Source: Thermomicrobiales bacterium
Lineage (GTDB): Bacteria; Chloroflexota; Limnocylindria; Limnocylindrales; CSP1-4
Direction: 5' to 3'
Assembly (NCBI GenBank): GCA_004525275.1
Contig: SPCO01000015.1
Span: forward strand, 1-13,538
DNA length: 13,538 bases
The notes beneath the pieces are model-generated. The model was not told the origin of the DNA and searched no databases. It saw only the letters and a list, made by a program, of their open reading frames with translations. This document shows, piece after piece, positions 1 through 6,457 of this stretch. A program made the position numbers and the translations under genes. Every line of letters begins with the position of its first letter. The first letter of the stretch is position 1.

Positions 1-93
1 CTGGTTCGGGCTCGACCGCGCTGACCGCCTCGGGTTCGACTGCGAGGACCGTCTCGGGCTCTGGTTCGGGCTCGACCGCGCTGACCGCCTCGG
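1..93. repeat. 60-bp period direct repeat inside the zinc-ribbon gene
   Basis: Bases 1-33 are repeated exactly at 61-93, a period of 60 bases (20 codons), so the reading frame is kept. On the minus strand each copy encodes an AVSAVEPEP-type segment, and the bases between carry a related, more degenerate ETVLAVEPE unit. The repeat runs off the left edge, so the copy number is unknown. Such in-frame repeats commonly change copy number by slippage or recombination, lengthening or shortening an acidic disordered tail. Confidence 0.85.
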
Positions 94-736
94 CCGCCTC
101 TCGCTCGCGCTCGTACGCCTCGACTTCGGCATCAAGATCCTGGCCAGGCCAGAACCCCGGACCTGTATCCGTCGCGGTGGTGTCCGACAGCGCAGCGATC
201 TCCTCGGCCCCGATCATCTCGAGGGCAGGAGCGTCAGGTTCGGCGACCGGGTCGGCGACCGGGACTGCGGTCAGGGCGGCCAGTCGGCCGACCACGTCGA
301 TCTCGTCCGGGTCGTGAGGCGTGCCGTTGGAGCCGTTGGTGCCGGCGGCGATAGAGGGATCGACCACTTCGACGGCTCCGACATGCAGATGCGGGAAGGG
401 TGCCGGCATGATCTCCTGGCCCAGATGCGGCGAGCAGGTCAGGCACTGAGCCTCATCCTCGTTCCAGCAGGTCGGGCACGTGTACTGGCGGCAGGACATG
501 CAGAAGTTGAAGGTCTTGTGGAAGGCGTCGAGCTGGTACGCGGTCGATTCGCGTTCCGTCTCGCTTCGCGCCGCGGCCATTGCCTCGTCCATGGAGGTGC
601 CGTCGGACATGACGAAGTTCTTCAGCCCGCGCGACATGACCTTCACGCCCTTGAGTCGGGTGCGTGGGCGCTCGGATTCGAAGGTGTAGCGGGTGCCGCA
701 CCGTTCACAGAACGATTCGGTCAGGATTTCGGTCAT
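1..736 (-). CDS. Zinc-ribbon protein with acidic Glu/Pro-repeat tail (partial, C-terminus beyond left edge)
   Basis: An open frame runs from ATG at 736 to base 1 with no stop, giving 245 residues of a truncated protein. Eight cysteines form four CxxC knuckles: C10/C13, C79/C82, C87/C90 and C98/C101. The last three are packed into 23 residues (core CRQYTCPTCW), which suggests two bound zinc ions. Residues 20-75 are basic then helical and separate the first knuckle from the rest. From about 120 the chain is low complexity and acidic, and from about 215 it becomes Glu/Pro/Val repeats. No signal peptide or membrane helix is visible, so it is probably cytoplasmic. I do not recognise a named family; nucleic-acid or protein binding is a guess from the ribbons. 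A TTG in frame at 775-773 is an alternative start, but the ATG is preferred. It is transcribed divergently from the FHA gene. Confidence 0.8.
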   Translation of the reverse strand, partial: MTEILTESFCERCGTRYTFESERPRTRLKGVKVMSRGLKNFVMSDGTSMDEAMAAARSETERESTAYQLDAFHKTFNFCMSCRQYTCPTCWNEDEAQCLTCSPHLGQEIMPAPFPHLHVGAVEVVDPSIAAGTNGSNGTPHDPDEIDVVGRLAALTAVPVADPVAEPDAPALEMIGAEEIAALSDTTATDTGPGFWPGQDLDAEVEAYEREREAAEAVSAVEPEPEPETVLAVEPEAVSAVEPEP

Positions 737-795
737 CGGGTCCCCGGGTGCGCGGATGTCGCCCGTCCGGTGCAACCGGATAGGAGCGGTTCGAG

Positions 796-801
796 AGTAT
801 A
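796..801 (-). promoter_or_regulatory. Candidate -10 box for the zinc-ribbon gene
   Basis: The minus strand reads TATACT here, one base from the TATAAT consensus, in otherwise GC-rich DNA. It would place a transcript start near 789 and leave a leader of about 50 bases before ATG 736. No good -35 hexamer is seen at the usual distance, because that stretch is C/G runs, so the call rests on the -10 box alone. Confidence 0.35.
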
Positions 802-823
802 GCTCAGCTCTTCAAGCCCCCTT

Positions 824-840
824 CCCCCGGGGGTACCCCC
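824..840. repeat. Overlapping C/G palindromes in the divergent intergenic region
   Basis: CCCCCGGGGG at 824-833 is a perfect palindrome. Its G-run also forms the left half of a second perfect palindrome, GGGGGTACCCCC at 829-840. The G-run can therefore pair with either flanking C-run. It lies between two divergent genes, which could suit an operator or a structured leader, but no function can be shown from sequence alone. Confidence 0.6.
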
Positions 841-899
841 AAGGATCCGCCGAATGTCCGGTGCCCCAGCGTTCGGAAGGAGAAGTTTGGACCCTCTGC

Positions 900-905
900 T
901 AGACT
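900..905 (+). promoter_or_regulatory. Candidate -10 box giving a very short fhaA leader
   Basis: TAGACT ends 12 bases before ATG 918. If used as a -10 box, transcription would start about 5-7 bases upstream of the start codon, giving a nearly leaderless mRNA. This fits the lack of a Shine-Dalgarno sequence at normal spacing: the only AAGGAG (877-882) is 35 bases from the ATG. No convincing -35 is present. Confidence 0.3.
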
Positions 906-917
906 CCGCCACCGACC

Positions 918-1703
918 ATGCCGCAACTGACCGCCGTCGAACGATTCTTCGAACGCCTGTTCGAGCGACCTTCGGCTCGACTCTTCCGGGCGCGACTCCA
1001 GCCTGTCCAGTTGCAGCGACGGATCGAGCGGGCGATGGAGAGCGAGCGACTCACCACCTCTGACCGCACACTTGTCCCGAATCGGTATGTCGTGCACCTG
1101 AACCCGGACGATCTGGCCGACTTCGGAGAGATGTCCGTGGCCTTGGCCTCCGAACTCGCCGACGGCGCCCTGTCCTTCGCGCGTAGCCATCGATACACCC
1201 TGGCCGATCGCCCACGGGTCGATCTTGTCGCGGATCAACGGGTCGACCGGACCGATATCCGCGTCCAGGCACACTTCGCCGAAGCAATCGTCGGACGGCC
1301 GGGACATGGCCCGATCGTCCTTGTTCCAGAAGCTGGCACCGCGGATCCGCCGGGAGATCCATCCCAAACGCGGGTGTACAACGTGCCCCGTCCGAACGCG
1401 CCCCGGGCCGTTGTGCGCGTGTGTGATCCGGACGGTCGAACGCGCGAAGCGATCGTGCTGCCGACGGGCCTCACGATCGGACGGGCGATGGACAACGACG
1501 TTATGGCTGTCGACGCCATGGTGTCGCGCCATCACGGGCGGATCGCCGGACGGCGCGGGACCCTCGTGTATACCGACCTGGGCAGCACCAACGGATCCCG
1601 AGTGAACGGCGTGCCCGTGACCGAGGTCGTCCTCGGAATCGGGGATCGTCTCGAGGTCGGGGGAACCGTGCTGATCGTTGAGGTCGCCGGAGCGCCCGCC
1701 TGA
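918..1703 (+). CDS. fhaA: FhaA-like protein: DUF3662 domain plus C-terminal FHA domain
   Basis: A 261-residue soluble protein. Residues 1 to about 115 match the DUF3662 domain of mycobacterial FhaA: amphipathic start, a pattern like ERLFERPSARLF, then LQPVQLQRRIERAM and a VVHLNPDDLADF-type segment. A linker of about 60 residues follows, then an FHA phosphothreonine-binding domain at about 175-258. The binding residues are present: R189 of the GR motif, S203 and H206 of SRHH, and N225 in GSTNG. In Mycobacterium, FhaA is a kinase substrate and partner controlling peptidoglycan synthesis and the MviN flippase. The start is well fixed, because an in-frame TAG at 900-902 precedes ATG 918 and no other start codon lies between. 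It is first in a coupled operon with fhaB, rodA and pbpA, and its stop overlaps the fhaB start by one base. The family call is confident; the partner proteins are inferred. Confidence 0.92.
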   Translation: MPQLTAVERFFERLFERPSARLFRARLQPVQLQRRIERAMESERLTTSDRTLVPNRYVVHLNPDDLADFGEMSVALASELADGALSFARSHRYTLADRPRVDLVADQRVDRTDIRVQAHFAEAIVGRPGHGPIVLVPEAGTADPPGDPSQTRVYNVPRPNAPRAVVRVCDPDGRTREAIVLPTGLTIGRAMDNDVMAVDAMVSRHHGRIAGRRGTLVYTDLGSTNGSRVNGVPVTEVVLGIGDRLEVGGTVLIVEVAGAPA

Positions 1704-2140
1704 TGGACGGGTTCACGCTCGTGCTCTGGGCCGCACGGCTCTTGTTCCTGGCACTGATCTACCTATTCCTCGCGCGCGTCATCCGGGCTCTCCTGCGGGA
1801 CCTCCGGGCTGCGACTCGCGAGCCCGTGGACCGACATGGCCGCCTGATCGTCCTCGAATCACCCGGCGGGGAGCCGATGGTGGGCCGCTCCTTCGGGCTC
1901 GATGTGATCACGCCCCTGGGTCGCGACGTCAACAACGCCATCGTCATCGACGATGCCTTCGCGTCAGCCGACCACGCGGTCCTGACCTACCGCGGCCAGA
2001 GCTGGTACGTCGAGGATCTCGGGAGCACCAATGGGTCGTACGTGAACGGCCTGCGCGTCGATGGTGTCGCGCCATTCGGTTTTGGTGACGAGTTGCAGAT
2101 CGGCGAGGTCCGGATGCGGCTCGAACGGGCGAACCGGTGA
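1703..2140 (+). CDS. fhaB: FhaB/FipA-like membrane-anchored FHA protein
   Basis: A 145-residue protein. One hydrophobic N-terminal helix at about 5-27 is followed by basic residues, which suggests a membrane anchor with a cytoplasmic C-terminus. An FHA domain covers about 48-143, with R74 in LGRD, S88 and H91, and GSTNG at 107-111. The usual SRxH reads SADH here, so the arginine after the serine is missing while the main phosphate-contact serine and arginine remain. The length and layout match mycobacterial FhaB (FipA), which links kinase signalling to FtsZ/FtsQ and the division machinery. The ATG overlaps the fhaA stop by one base (TGATG), and its own stop overlaps the next GTG start by four bases, so the three genes should be translated together. 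In actinobacteria a PstP phosphatase usually follows; here the SEDS gene follows directly. Confidence 0.9.
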   Translation: MDGFTLVLWAARLLFLALIYLFLARVIRALLRDLRAATREPVDRHGRLIVLESPGGEPMVGRSFGLDVITPLGRDVNNAIVIDDAFASADHAVLTYRGQSWYVEDLGSTNGSYVNGLRVDGVAPFGFGDELQIGEVRMRLERANR

Positions 2141-3570
2141 CCGTTGTCGCGACGGATGGCCGCACCCTGGACGGACTGACCGGCGTTTTGCGCCGGATCC
2201 GGCCTCGGCCACGTTGGCTGGAGTTCCGCCTGCTCGCCCTCGTGGCGTTCGCCGTGGTGGCCGGGAGCTTCTCACTGGCGCTGACCGTCGACGGGCGATT
2301 CGGCCTGTACGATGTCGGGGCCACCGTCCTCTTCCTCGTAGCCCTGGCGGTCGCTCATCTGGCCCAGGTGCTCGCCGGCCGACGGACGGATCAGATCCTG
2401 CTCCCCGCGGTGGCGATGCTGGGTGGGATCTCACTCCTGTTGATGCAACGCCTGCCCCAGGACCTCGTCCACCAGACCATCCTGGGGGTCCCCTTGGGTC
2501 TGGCCGAAGTCCAACTCGTCTGGCTGCTATCCGGGCTTGCGATCGCGACGACGCTCGGGATCGTGGTCCGGTCGGATCTCTGGCTCCGCCGGTACAAGTA
2601 CACCTGGGCGGCCGTAGGCGTCGGCCTGCTGCTCCTCACCTTCCTGTTCGGAACCGAGCTGAACGGCCAGCGCCTGACGCTTCAGATCGGGCCCATCGCC
2701 GGTCAACCATCCGAGTTGCTGAAGGTCATCCTCGTGGTCTTCCTCGCCGGCTACCTGTCCGAGAATCGGTCGCTGCTGGTCCAGCAGGATAGCTGGATCG
2801 GGCCACTGCGGATGCCACCGCTGCCGTACTTGGCGCCGATGGTGGCGATGTGGGCCATCGCATTGGGCATCGTCGTTGTCCAGCGGGATCTCGGGGCGGC
2901 GCTCCTGTTCTTTGGCGTCTTCCTGGCCATGCTCTACGTCGCGACCGGCCGGATCAGCCTGGTCATCATCGGCTTGATCCTGTTCGTCCTGGGCAGTGCC
3001 CTGATGGCTGTCTTATTCCAGCACGTCAGGACCCGAGTCGATATCTGGATCGATCCGTTCGCGGACCCGCTCGGCGCGGGGTACCAGGTGGTCCAGGCGC
3101 TCCATGCCTTTGCCCGGGGTGGGCTGCTGGGTGTCGGTCTGGGCGCCGGTCTGCCTGAGATCGGTGGCGTGATCCCCATCCCGGAGGTGCATACCGACTT
3201 TCCGCTGGCCGCCCTCGGCGAGGAACTCGGGATGGTGGGCGTCATCGCGATCCTGGGTCTGTATCTCGTGGTCATCGAGCGCGGCATGCGGATCGGTGCG
3301 GCCGCGGCCGATGACTTCCGATCACTCCTGGCGATCGGCCTGTCACTGGTGATCGGCGTCCAGGCGTTCATCATCGCGGCCGGCAACCTGAAGGTGCTGC
3401 CGCTGACCGGGGTGACCTTGCCGTTCATCAGCTACGGGGGATCATCGATCCTCGTGAACTCGCTGGTCGTCGGACTTCTGTTGGCGCTCTCGGACAAAGG
3501 CGTTGAGCCGCCACCGGCCCCGCGAGTCGGATCCCGCTGGCGACGACTCCGTCGGTCGGGGGTCGCTTGA
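2137..3570 (+). CDS. rodA: SEDS peptidoglycan glycosyltransferase, RodA/FtsW family
   Basis: A 477-residue polytopic membrane protein with roughly ten or more hydrophobic helices after a short basic N-terminus. It polymerises lipid II into glycan strands on the outer face of the membrane, working with a class B PBP. Family landmarks are QRDLGAALLFFG, the HTDFPLAALGEELG loop with the catalytic aspartate D354, and the C-terminal PLTGVTLPFISYGGSS. The start is GTG at 2137, overlapping the fhaB stop as GTGA; this coupling, plus good N-terminal membrane topology directly after it, supports the choice. The name rodA rather than ftsW comes from context: fhaA-fhaB-...-rodA-pbpA is the actinobacterial elongation order, and the adjacent PBP resembles PbpA. 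Sequence alone does not separate the two subfamilies with certainty. Confidence 0.93.
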   Translation: MTVVATDGRTLDGLTGVLRRIRPRPRWLEFRLLALVAFAVVAGSFSLALTVDGRFGLYDVGATVLFLVALAVAHLAQVLAGRRTDQILLPAVAMLGGISLLLMQRLPQDLVHQTILGVPLGLAEVQLVWLLSGLAIATTLGIVVRSDLWLRRYKYTWAAVGVGLLLLTFLFGTELNGQRLTLQIGPIAGQPSELLKVILVVFLAGYLSENRSLLVQQDSWIGPLRMPPLPYLAPMVAMWAIALGIVVVQRDLGAALLFFGVFLAMLYVATGRISLVIIGLILFVLGSALMAVLFQHVRTRVDIWIDPFADPLGAGYQVVQALHAFARGGLLGVGLGAGLPEIGGVIPIPEVHTDFPLAALGEELGMVGVIAILGLYLVVIERGMRIGAAAADDFRSLLAIGLSLVIGVQAFIIAAGNLKVLPLTGVTLPFISYGGSSILVNSLVVGLLLALSDKGVEPPPAPRVGSRWRRLRRSGVA

Positions 3571-5066
3571 TGCTCGGGTCGCACGAGGGGCGACAGCCGA
3601 TCGGGCGGGCAACTGTCCATGTCGCGATCGTCGTGTCGCTTGGATTCGTCCTGTTGGCGGTGGCTGCCGGGTACTGGGGAGTGATCGCCGCGGCGGACCT
3701 CGTCCGATCGCCCAGCGATGCAGCGGTGATCGCTGCCTCGCGGACGGTGCCACGCGGGCTCATCCGCGATCGGGCGGGCAAGATCCTGGCCGACAACAAG
3801 CTCGACCCGAACGGCGAGATGTACCGTGTCTATGCGGGCAAGGCGATCAGCCAGGTGATCGGTTACGCATCATCCGTCTATGGCCGGGCCGGCCTCGAGC
3901 GAGCCTACGATGCCGAGCTCACGGGTCTGACCGACGATCCATTGACCGATGCATTGGCCAAGTTCGGCGCCGACCGCTACGACCCCAAGGATCTCAGCCT
4001 GTCGTTGTCGAATGAGCTGCAGAAGGCCGGGGTCGCGGCGCTGGGAAAGCGACGCGGAGCTGTCGTCATGCTGGATCCGCGGAACGGTGACGTGCTTGCC
4101 CTGGCATCGACTCCGACGTATGACGCCTCAGGGATCGCCGATCCGACCACGGCTCGGGATACCTTCGAGGCCATCCAGGCTGATCCGGACCTGCCGCTGC
4201 TGCCGCGCGCGACGCTCGGTCGCTACGTGCCGGGTTCCGTGTTCAAGATCGTCACGGCGATCGCGGCTCTCGGGTCGGGTGCCATCAACGCGACGACGAC
4301 GTACGAGGAGCAACCAGGGTCAGAGAAGAGAGGCCTGCTCGTCGAGGGGTTTCGCGTTCGCGATGGTCACCATCCATCGACCGGGTCGACGGCACTCGAC
4401 CTCATCGGGGCGACCGAGGTCTCGTGCAACATCTACTACGCGCTGGCCGGGCTGGACACTGGCGGCAAGGATCTCGTTGCGTACGCGAATCGGATGGGTT
4501 TTGGGTCCCCGCTGCCATTCGATCTGCCGACGGCGGTCTCGCAGGTCACGAACGGCGATGGCCCCGAGCCAGGCGGGTTCACCGATGACGTCGAATTGGC
4601 GAATGCCTCGTACGGACAGGCAGAAGCCTTCGTGACCCCACTCCAGATGGCGCTCGTCGCCGCGACCGTGGCCAACGACGGCGAGTTGATGCGACCGCGG
4701 CTCGTCACGGCGATCACCGGCGAACGCGATGGGACAACGGCGGTCGCTCCGGGATCCATGGGCCGGATCCTGTCGGTCGCGGATGCGCGCGATATCAATG
4801 CAGCGATGGTCCGGGCTGTCGAGGGCGCGCTCGGACAGCAGTTCACCACGGGCGCCAAGGTCCCCGGCGTGACGACCGCCGGAAAGTCCGGGACCGCCGA
4901 GCTCGGGGGCTCGGGCGAGCCGCATTCGTGGTTCATCGGCTTTGCCCCGGCGGAGGATCCGACCATCGCCATCGCGGTCCTGGTCGAGCAGTCTGGCCGA
5001 GGCGGCGAAGTCGCCGCCCCGATCGCGGGGGACCTCATGACACTGTATCTTCAGGGCCTTCGATGA
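3570..5066 (+). CDS. pbpA: Class B penicillin-binding protein (PbpA-like transpeptidase)
   Basis: A 498-residue, single-pass membrane protein that crosslinks peptidoglycan in the periplasmic or outer space. An N-terminal anchor lies at about 14-42. A small dimerisation/pedestal region follows, including RGLIRDRAGKILA and an IGYASSVYGRAGLE segment like that of mycobacterial PbpA. The transpeptidase domain covers about 150-498. Catalytic motifs are complete: S223-V-F-K226, S285-C-N287 and K439-S-G441; the third is KSG rather than the commoner KTG. The length is close to mycobacterial PbpA (about 490) and there are no C-terminal PASTA domains. ATG at 3570 overlaps the rodA TGA by one base; a TTG one codon upstream is possible but less likely. 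The SEDS gene directly before it is the expected enzymatic partner. Confidence 0.94.
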   Translation: MLGSHEGRQPIGRATVHVAIVVSLGFVLLAVAAGYWGVIAAADLVRSPSDAAVIAASRTVPRGLIRDRAGKILADNKLDPNGEMYRVYAGKAISQVIGYASSVYGRAGLERAYDAELTGLTDDPLTDALAKFGADRYDPKDLSLSLSNELQKAGVAALGKRRGAVVMLDPRNGDVLALASTPTYDASGIADPTTARDTFEAIQADPDLPLLPRATLGRYVPGSVFKIVTAIAALGSGAINATTTYEEQPGSEKRGLLVEGFRVRDGHHPSTGSTALDLIGATEVSCNIYYALAGLDTGGKDLVAYANRMGFGSPLPFDLPTAVSQVTNGDGPEPGGFTDDVELANASYGQAEAFVTPLQMALVAATVANDGELMRPRLVTAITGERDGTTAVAPGSMGRILSVADARDINAAMVRAVEGALGQQFTTGAKVPGVTTAGKSGTAELGGSGEPHSWFIGFAPAEDPTIAIAVLVEQSGRGGEVAAPIAGDLMTLYLQGLR

Positions 5067-5302
5067 TCGCACCCGACGACGAGCCCTCCGGCGGCACGGC
5101 GCCGCCAGCTGGGCCTCCACCCGAGCCCCGACCGATTATCGAGCGCATCGGTCTCGCAGCGGTGGCGGTCGTGCTGGCCATGTTGTTTGGTGGGGTTGCC
5201 GCAGCATCATGGGTCGGCGGCGAACTGTTCCTGGCGGTCATGGGCGCGGTCGGTTGCGTGATGACGCTGTGGGTCGGACTGACGACCCTGATCCGAGGTT
5301 GA
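5063..5302 (+). CDS. Small two-helix membrane protein of unknown function
   Basis: A 79-residue protein whose ATG overlaps the pbpA stop by four bases (ATGA), the same coupling used between the other genes of this operon. Residues 1-25 are acidic then proline-rich (PPAGPPPEPRP). Two hydrophobic helices follow at about 29-51 and 54-76, joined by a very short WVGGE turn, and the chain ends in RG. I recognise no family. The coupling argues that it is a real gene made in proportion to PbpA, perhaps an accessory of the SEDS/PBP complex, but that is inference. The same frame stays open upstream to 4928, inside pbpA; that extension is Arg-rich and looks like an out-of-frame shadow, so the later start is preferred. 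Confidence 0.72.
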   Translation: MIAPDDEPSGGTAPPAGPPPEPRPIIERIGLAAVAVVLAMLFGGVAAASWVGGELFLAVMGAVGCVMTLWVGLTTLIRG

Positions 5303-5389
5303 CCTGACGGACCAGCCCGGACAGATCGAACGATCCGCGTCCCCGCGCCCCCCGATAGTGGCGTTAGAACCTTTCTGGCGCACCTGACG

Positions 5390-5395
5390 TACTAT
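5390..5395 (+). promoter_or_regulatory. Candidate -10 box upstream of moxR
   Basis: TACTAT lies in the 141-base gap between the small membrane gene and moxR, the largest gap on the plus strand after 918. Only weak -35 candidates exist (TTAGAA at 5364-5369, with 20 bases between). It would give a leader of about 40 bases before ATG 5444. A separate promoter for the moxR operon is plausible. Confidence 0.35.
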
Positions 5396-5440
5396 CTCTC
5401 GACTCACCCCGCCTCGGGTGCCCCCAACCCGCGAGAGAGG
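5396..5440 (+). promoter_or_regulatory. moxR leader: possible hairpin covering the Shine-Dalgarno
   Basis: CTCTCG at 5396-5401 can pair with CGAGAG at 5432-5437, and inside it CACCC (5405-5409) can pair with GGGTG (5416-5420). The outer stem covers most of the purine-rich ribosome-binding sequence GAGAGAGG at 5433-5440, which sits three bases before ATG 5444. The pairing is read by eye, not folded, so regulation is only a possibility; the ribosome-binding site itself is clear. Confidence 0.4.
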
Positions 5441-5443
5441 CCG

Positions 5444-6451
5444 ATGACCAAGATCCAGGAGACCGGGGACAAGGTCCTCGCCAACGTCGAACGTGTGATC
5501 GTCGGCAAACACCTCGAGGTCCGCCTCGCCCTGGTGGCCCTGCTTTGCCGCGGACATCTGCTGATCGAGGACGTGCCGGGGACGGGCAAGACCGTCCTCG
5601 CCAAGGCCATCGCCAGGAGCCTCGGCGGTTCATTCCGGCGGATCCAGTTCACCCCGGATCTGCTGCCCTCGGACGTGTCCGGGCTGTCCATCTACAACCA
5701 GAAGACGCTGGAATTCGAGTTCCGGCCCGGACCCATCTTCAGTCAGGTCGTGCTCGCCGACGAGATCAACCGGGCGACCCCCAAGACGCAGTCGTCGCTG
5801 CTTGAGTGCATGGAAGAGCGGCAGGCGACGATCGACGGCACGACCTACCCGATGCCCGACCCGTTCCTCGTCATCGCCACCCAGAACCCGATCGAATACG
5901 AAGGCACCTTCGCCCTGCCCGAGGCGCAGCTCGATCGGTTCATGCTTCGGCTGCGCCTGGGCTATCCGCAACCGATCGAGGAGGTCGTCATCCTCGATGA
6001 GCAGAAACGGACCCATCCGCTCGACGACCTTGAGGAGATCCTGAGCGTCGACGACTTGCGTGAGATGCAGGCTGCGGTCCGGGAGATCTACGTCGATTCG
6101 ACCCTTTCGGAATACATCGTCCGGTTGGTGAACGGGACACGGAACCATCCGGATGTCTACCTCGGTGCGTCGCCCCGCGGATCGATCGCGCTCTATCGGG
6201 CGGGTCAGGCGATGGCCGGGCTGCTCGGTCGTGATTACGTGATCCCCGACGACATCAAGGCCCTCGCGGAACCAGCGCTGGCGCACCGACTGATCATCAA
6301 GACCAGCTCGTCCATCCACGATATCCAGGCGGGCCAGGTCATCCGGGAGCTGCTCGAGTCCACCGCGATCGAGGGCGTCCGCCCGACAGGGGGAGGCCCG
6401 ACCGAGAGGAACGCCACCGGGCGCGGCCCCAGGACCGCCCCCAGCGCCTAG
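5444..6451 (+). CDS. moxR: MoxR-family AAA+ ATPase
   Basis: A 335-residue cytoplasmic ATPase. Walker A is GTGKT at 46-50, preceded by the MoxR-typical LIEDVP. Walker B is VVLADE at 102-107, followed by INRATPKTQSSLLECMEE, and the family sequence ATQNPIEYEGTFALPEAQLDRF lies shortly after. The C-terminal lid domain contains GASPRGSIAL. The last 25 or so residues are polar, glycine/proline-rich and probably disordered. MoxR proteins are thought to act as chaperones that help mature or activate partner complexes and are typically encoded next to DUF58 and von Willebrand A-type proteins, as here. A strong GAGAGAGG ribosome-binding site supports the start. The next gene begins six bases after its stop. 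Confidence 0.95.
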   Translation: MTKIQETGDKVLANVERVIVGKHLEVRLALVALLCRGHLLIEDVPGTGKTVLAKAIARSLGGSFRRIQFTPDLLPSDVSGLSIYNQKTLEFEFRPGPIFSQVVLADEINRATPKTQSSLLECMEERQATIDGTTYPMPDPFLVIATQNPIEYEGTFALPEAQLDRFMLRLRLGYPQPIEEVVILDEQKRTHPLDDLEEILSVDDLREMQAAVREIYVDSTLSEYIVRLVNGTRNHPDVYLGASPRGSIALYRAGQAMAGLLGRDYVIPDDIKALAEPALAHRLIIKTSSSIHDIQAGQVIRELLESTAIEGVRPTGGGPTERNATGRGPRTAPSA

Positions 6452-6457
6452 CGATCG

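Noticed and set aside
314..802. Plus-strand frames of 162 and 69 residues over the zinc-ribbon gene
   Set aside because: The minus-strand frame has ordered CxxC pairs and a clean start, while the plus-strand translations show no structure or motif.
877..882. AAGGAG as ribosome-binding site for fhaA
   Set aside because: It is 35 bases from ATG 918, too far, and an in-frame TAG at 900-902 prevents an earlier start in that frame.
2061..2792. 243-residue plus-strand frame overlapping rodA
   Set aside because: It is very Arg/Pro/Gly-rich and a frame-shifted shadow of the SEDS gene, whose helices and motifs are continuous through this region.
4320..5120. 266-residue minus-strand frame across pbpA
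   Set aside because: It overlaps the transpeptidase domain with all catalytic motifs, and has no promoter, partner or domain of its own.
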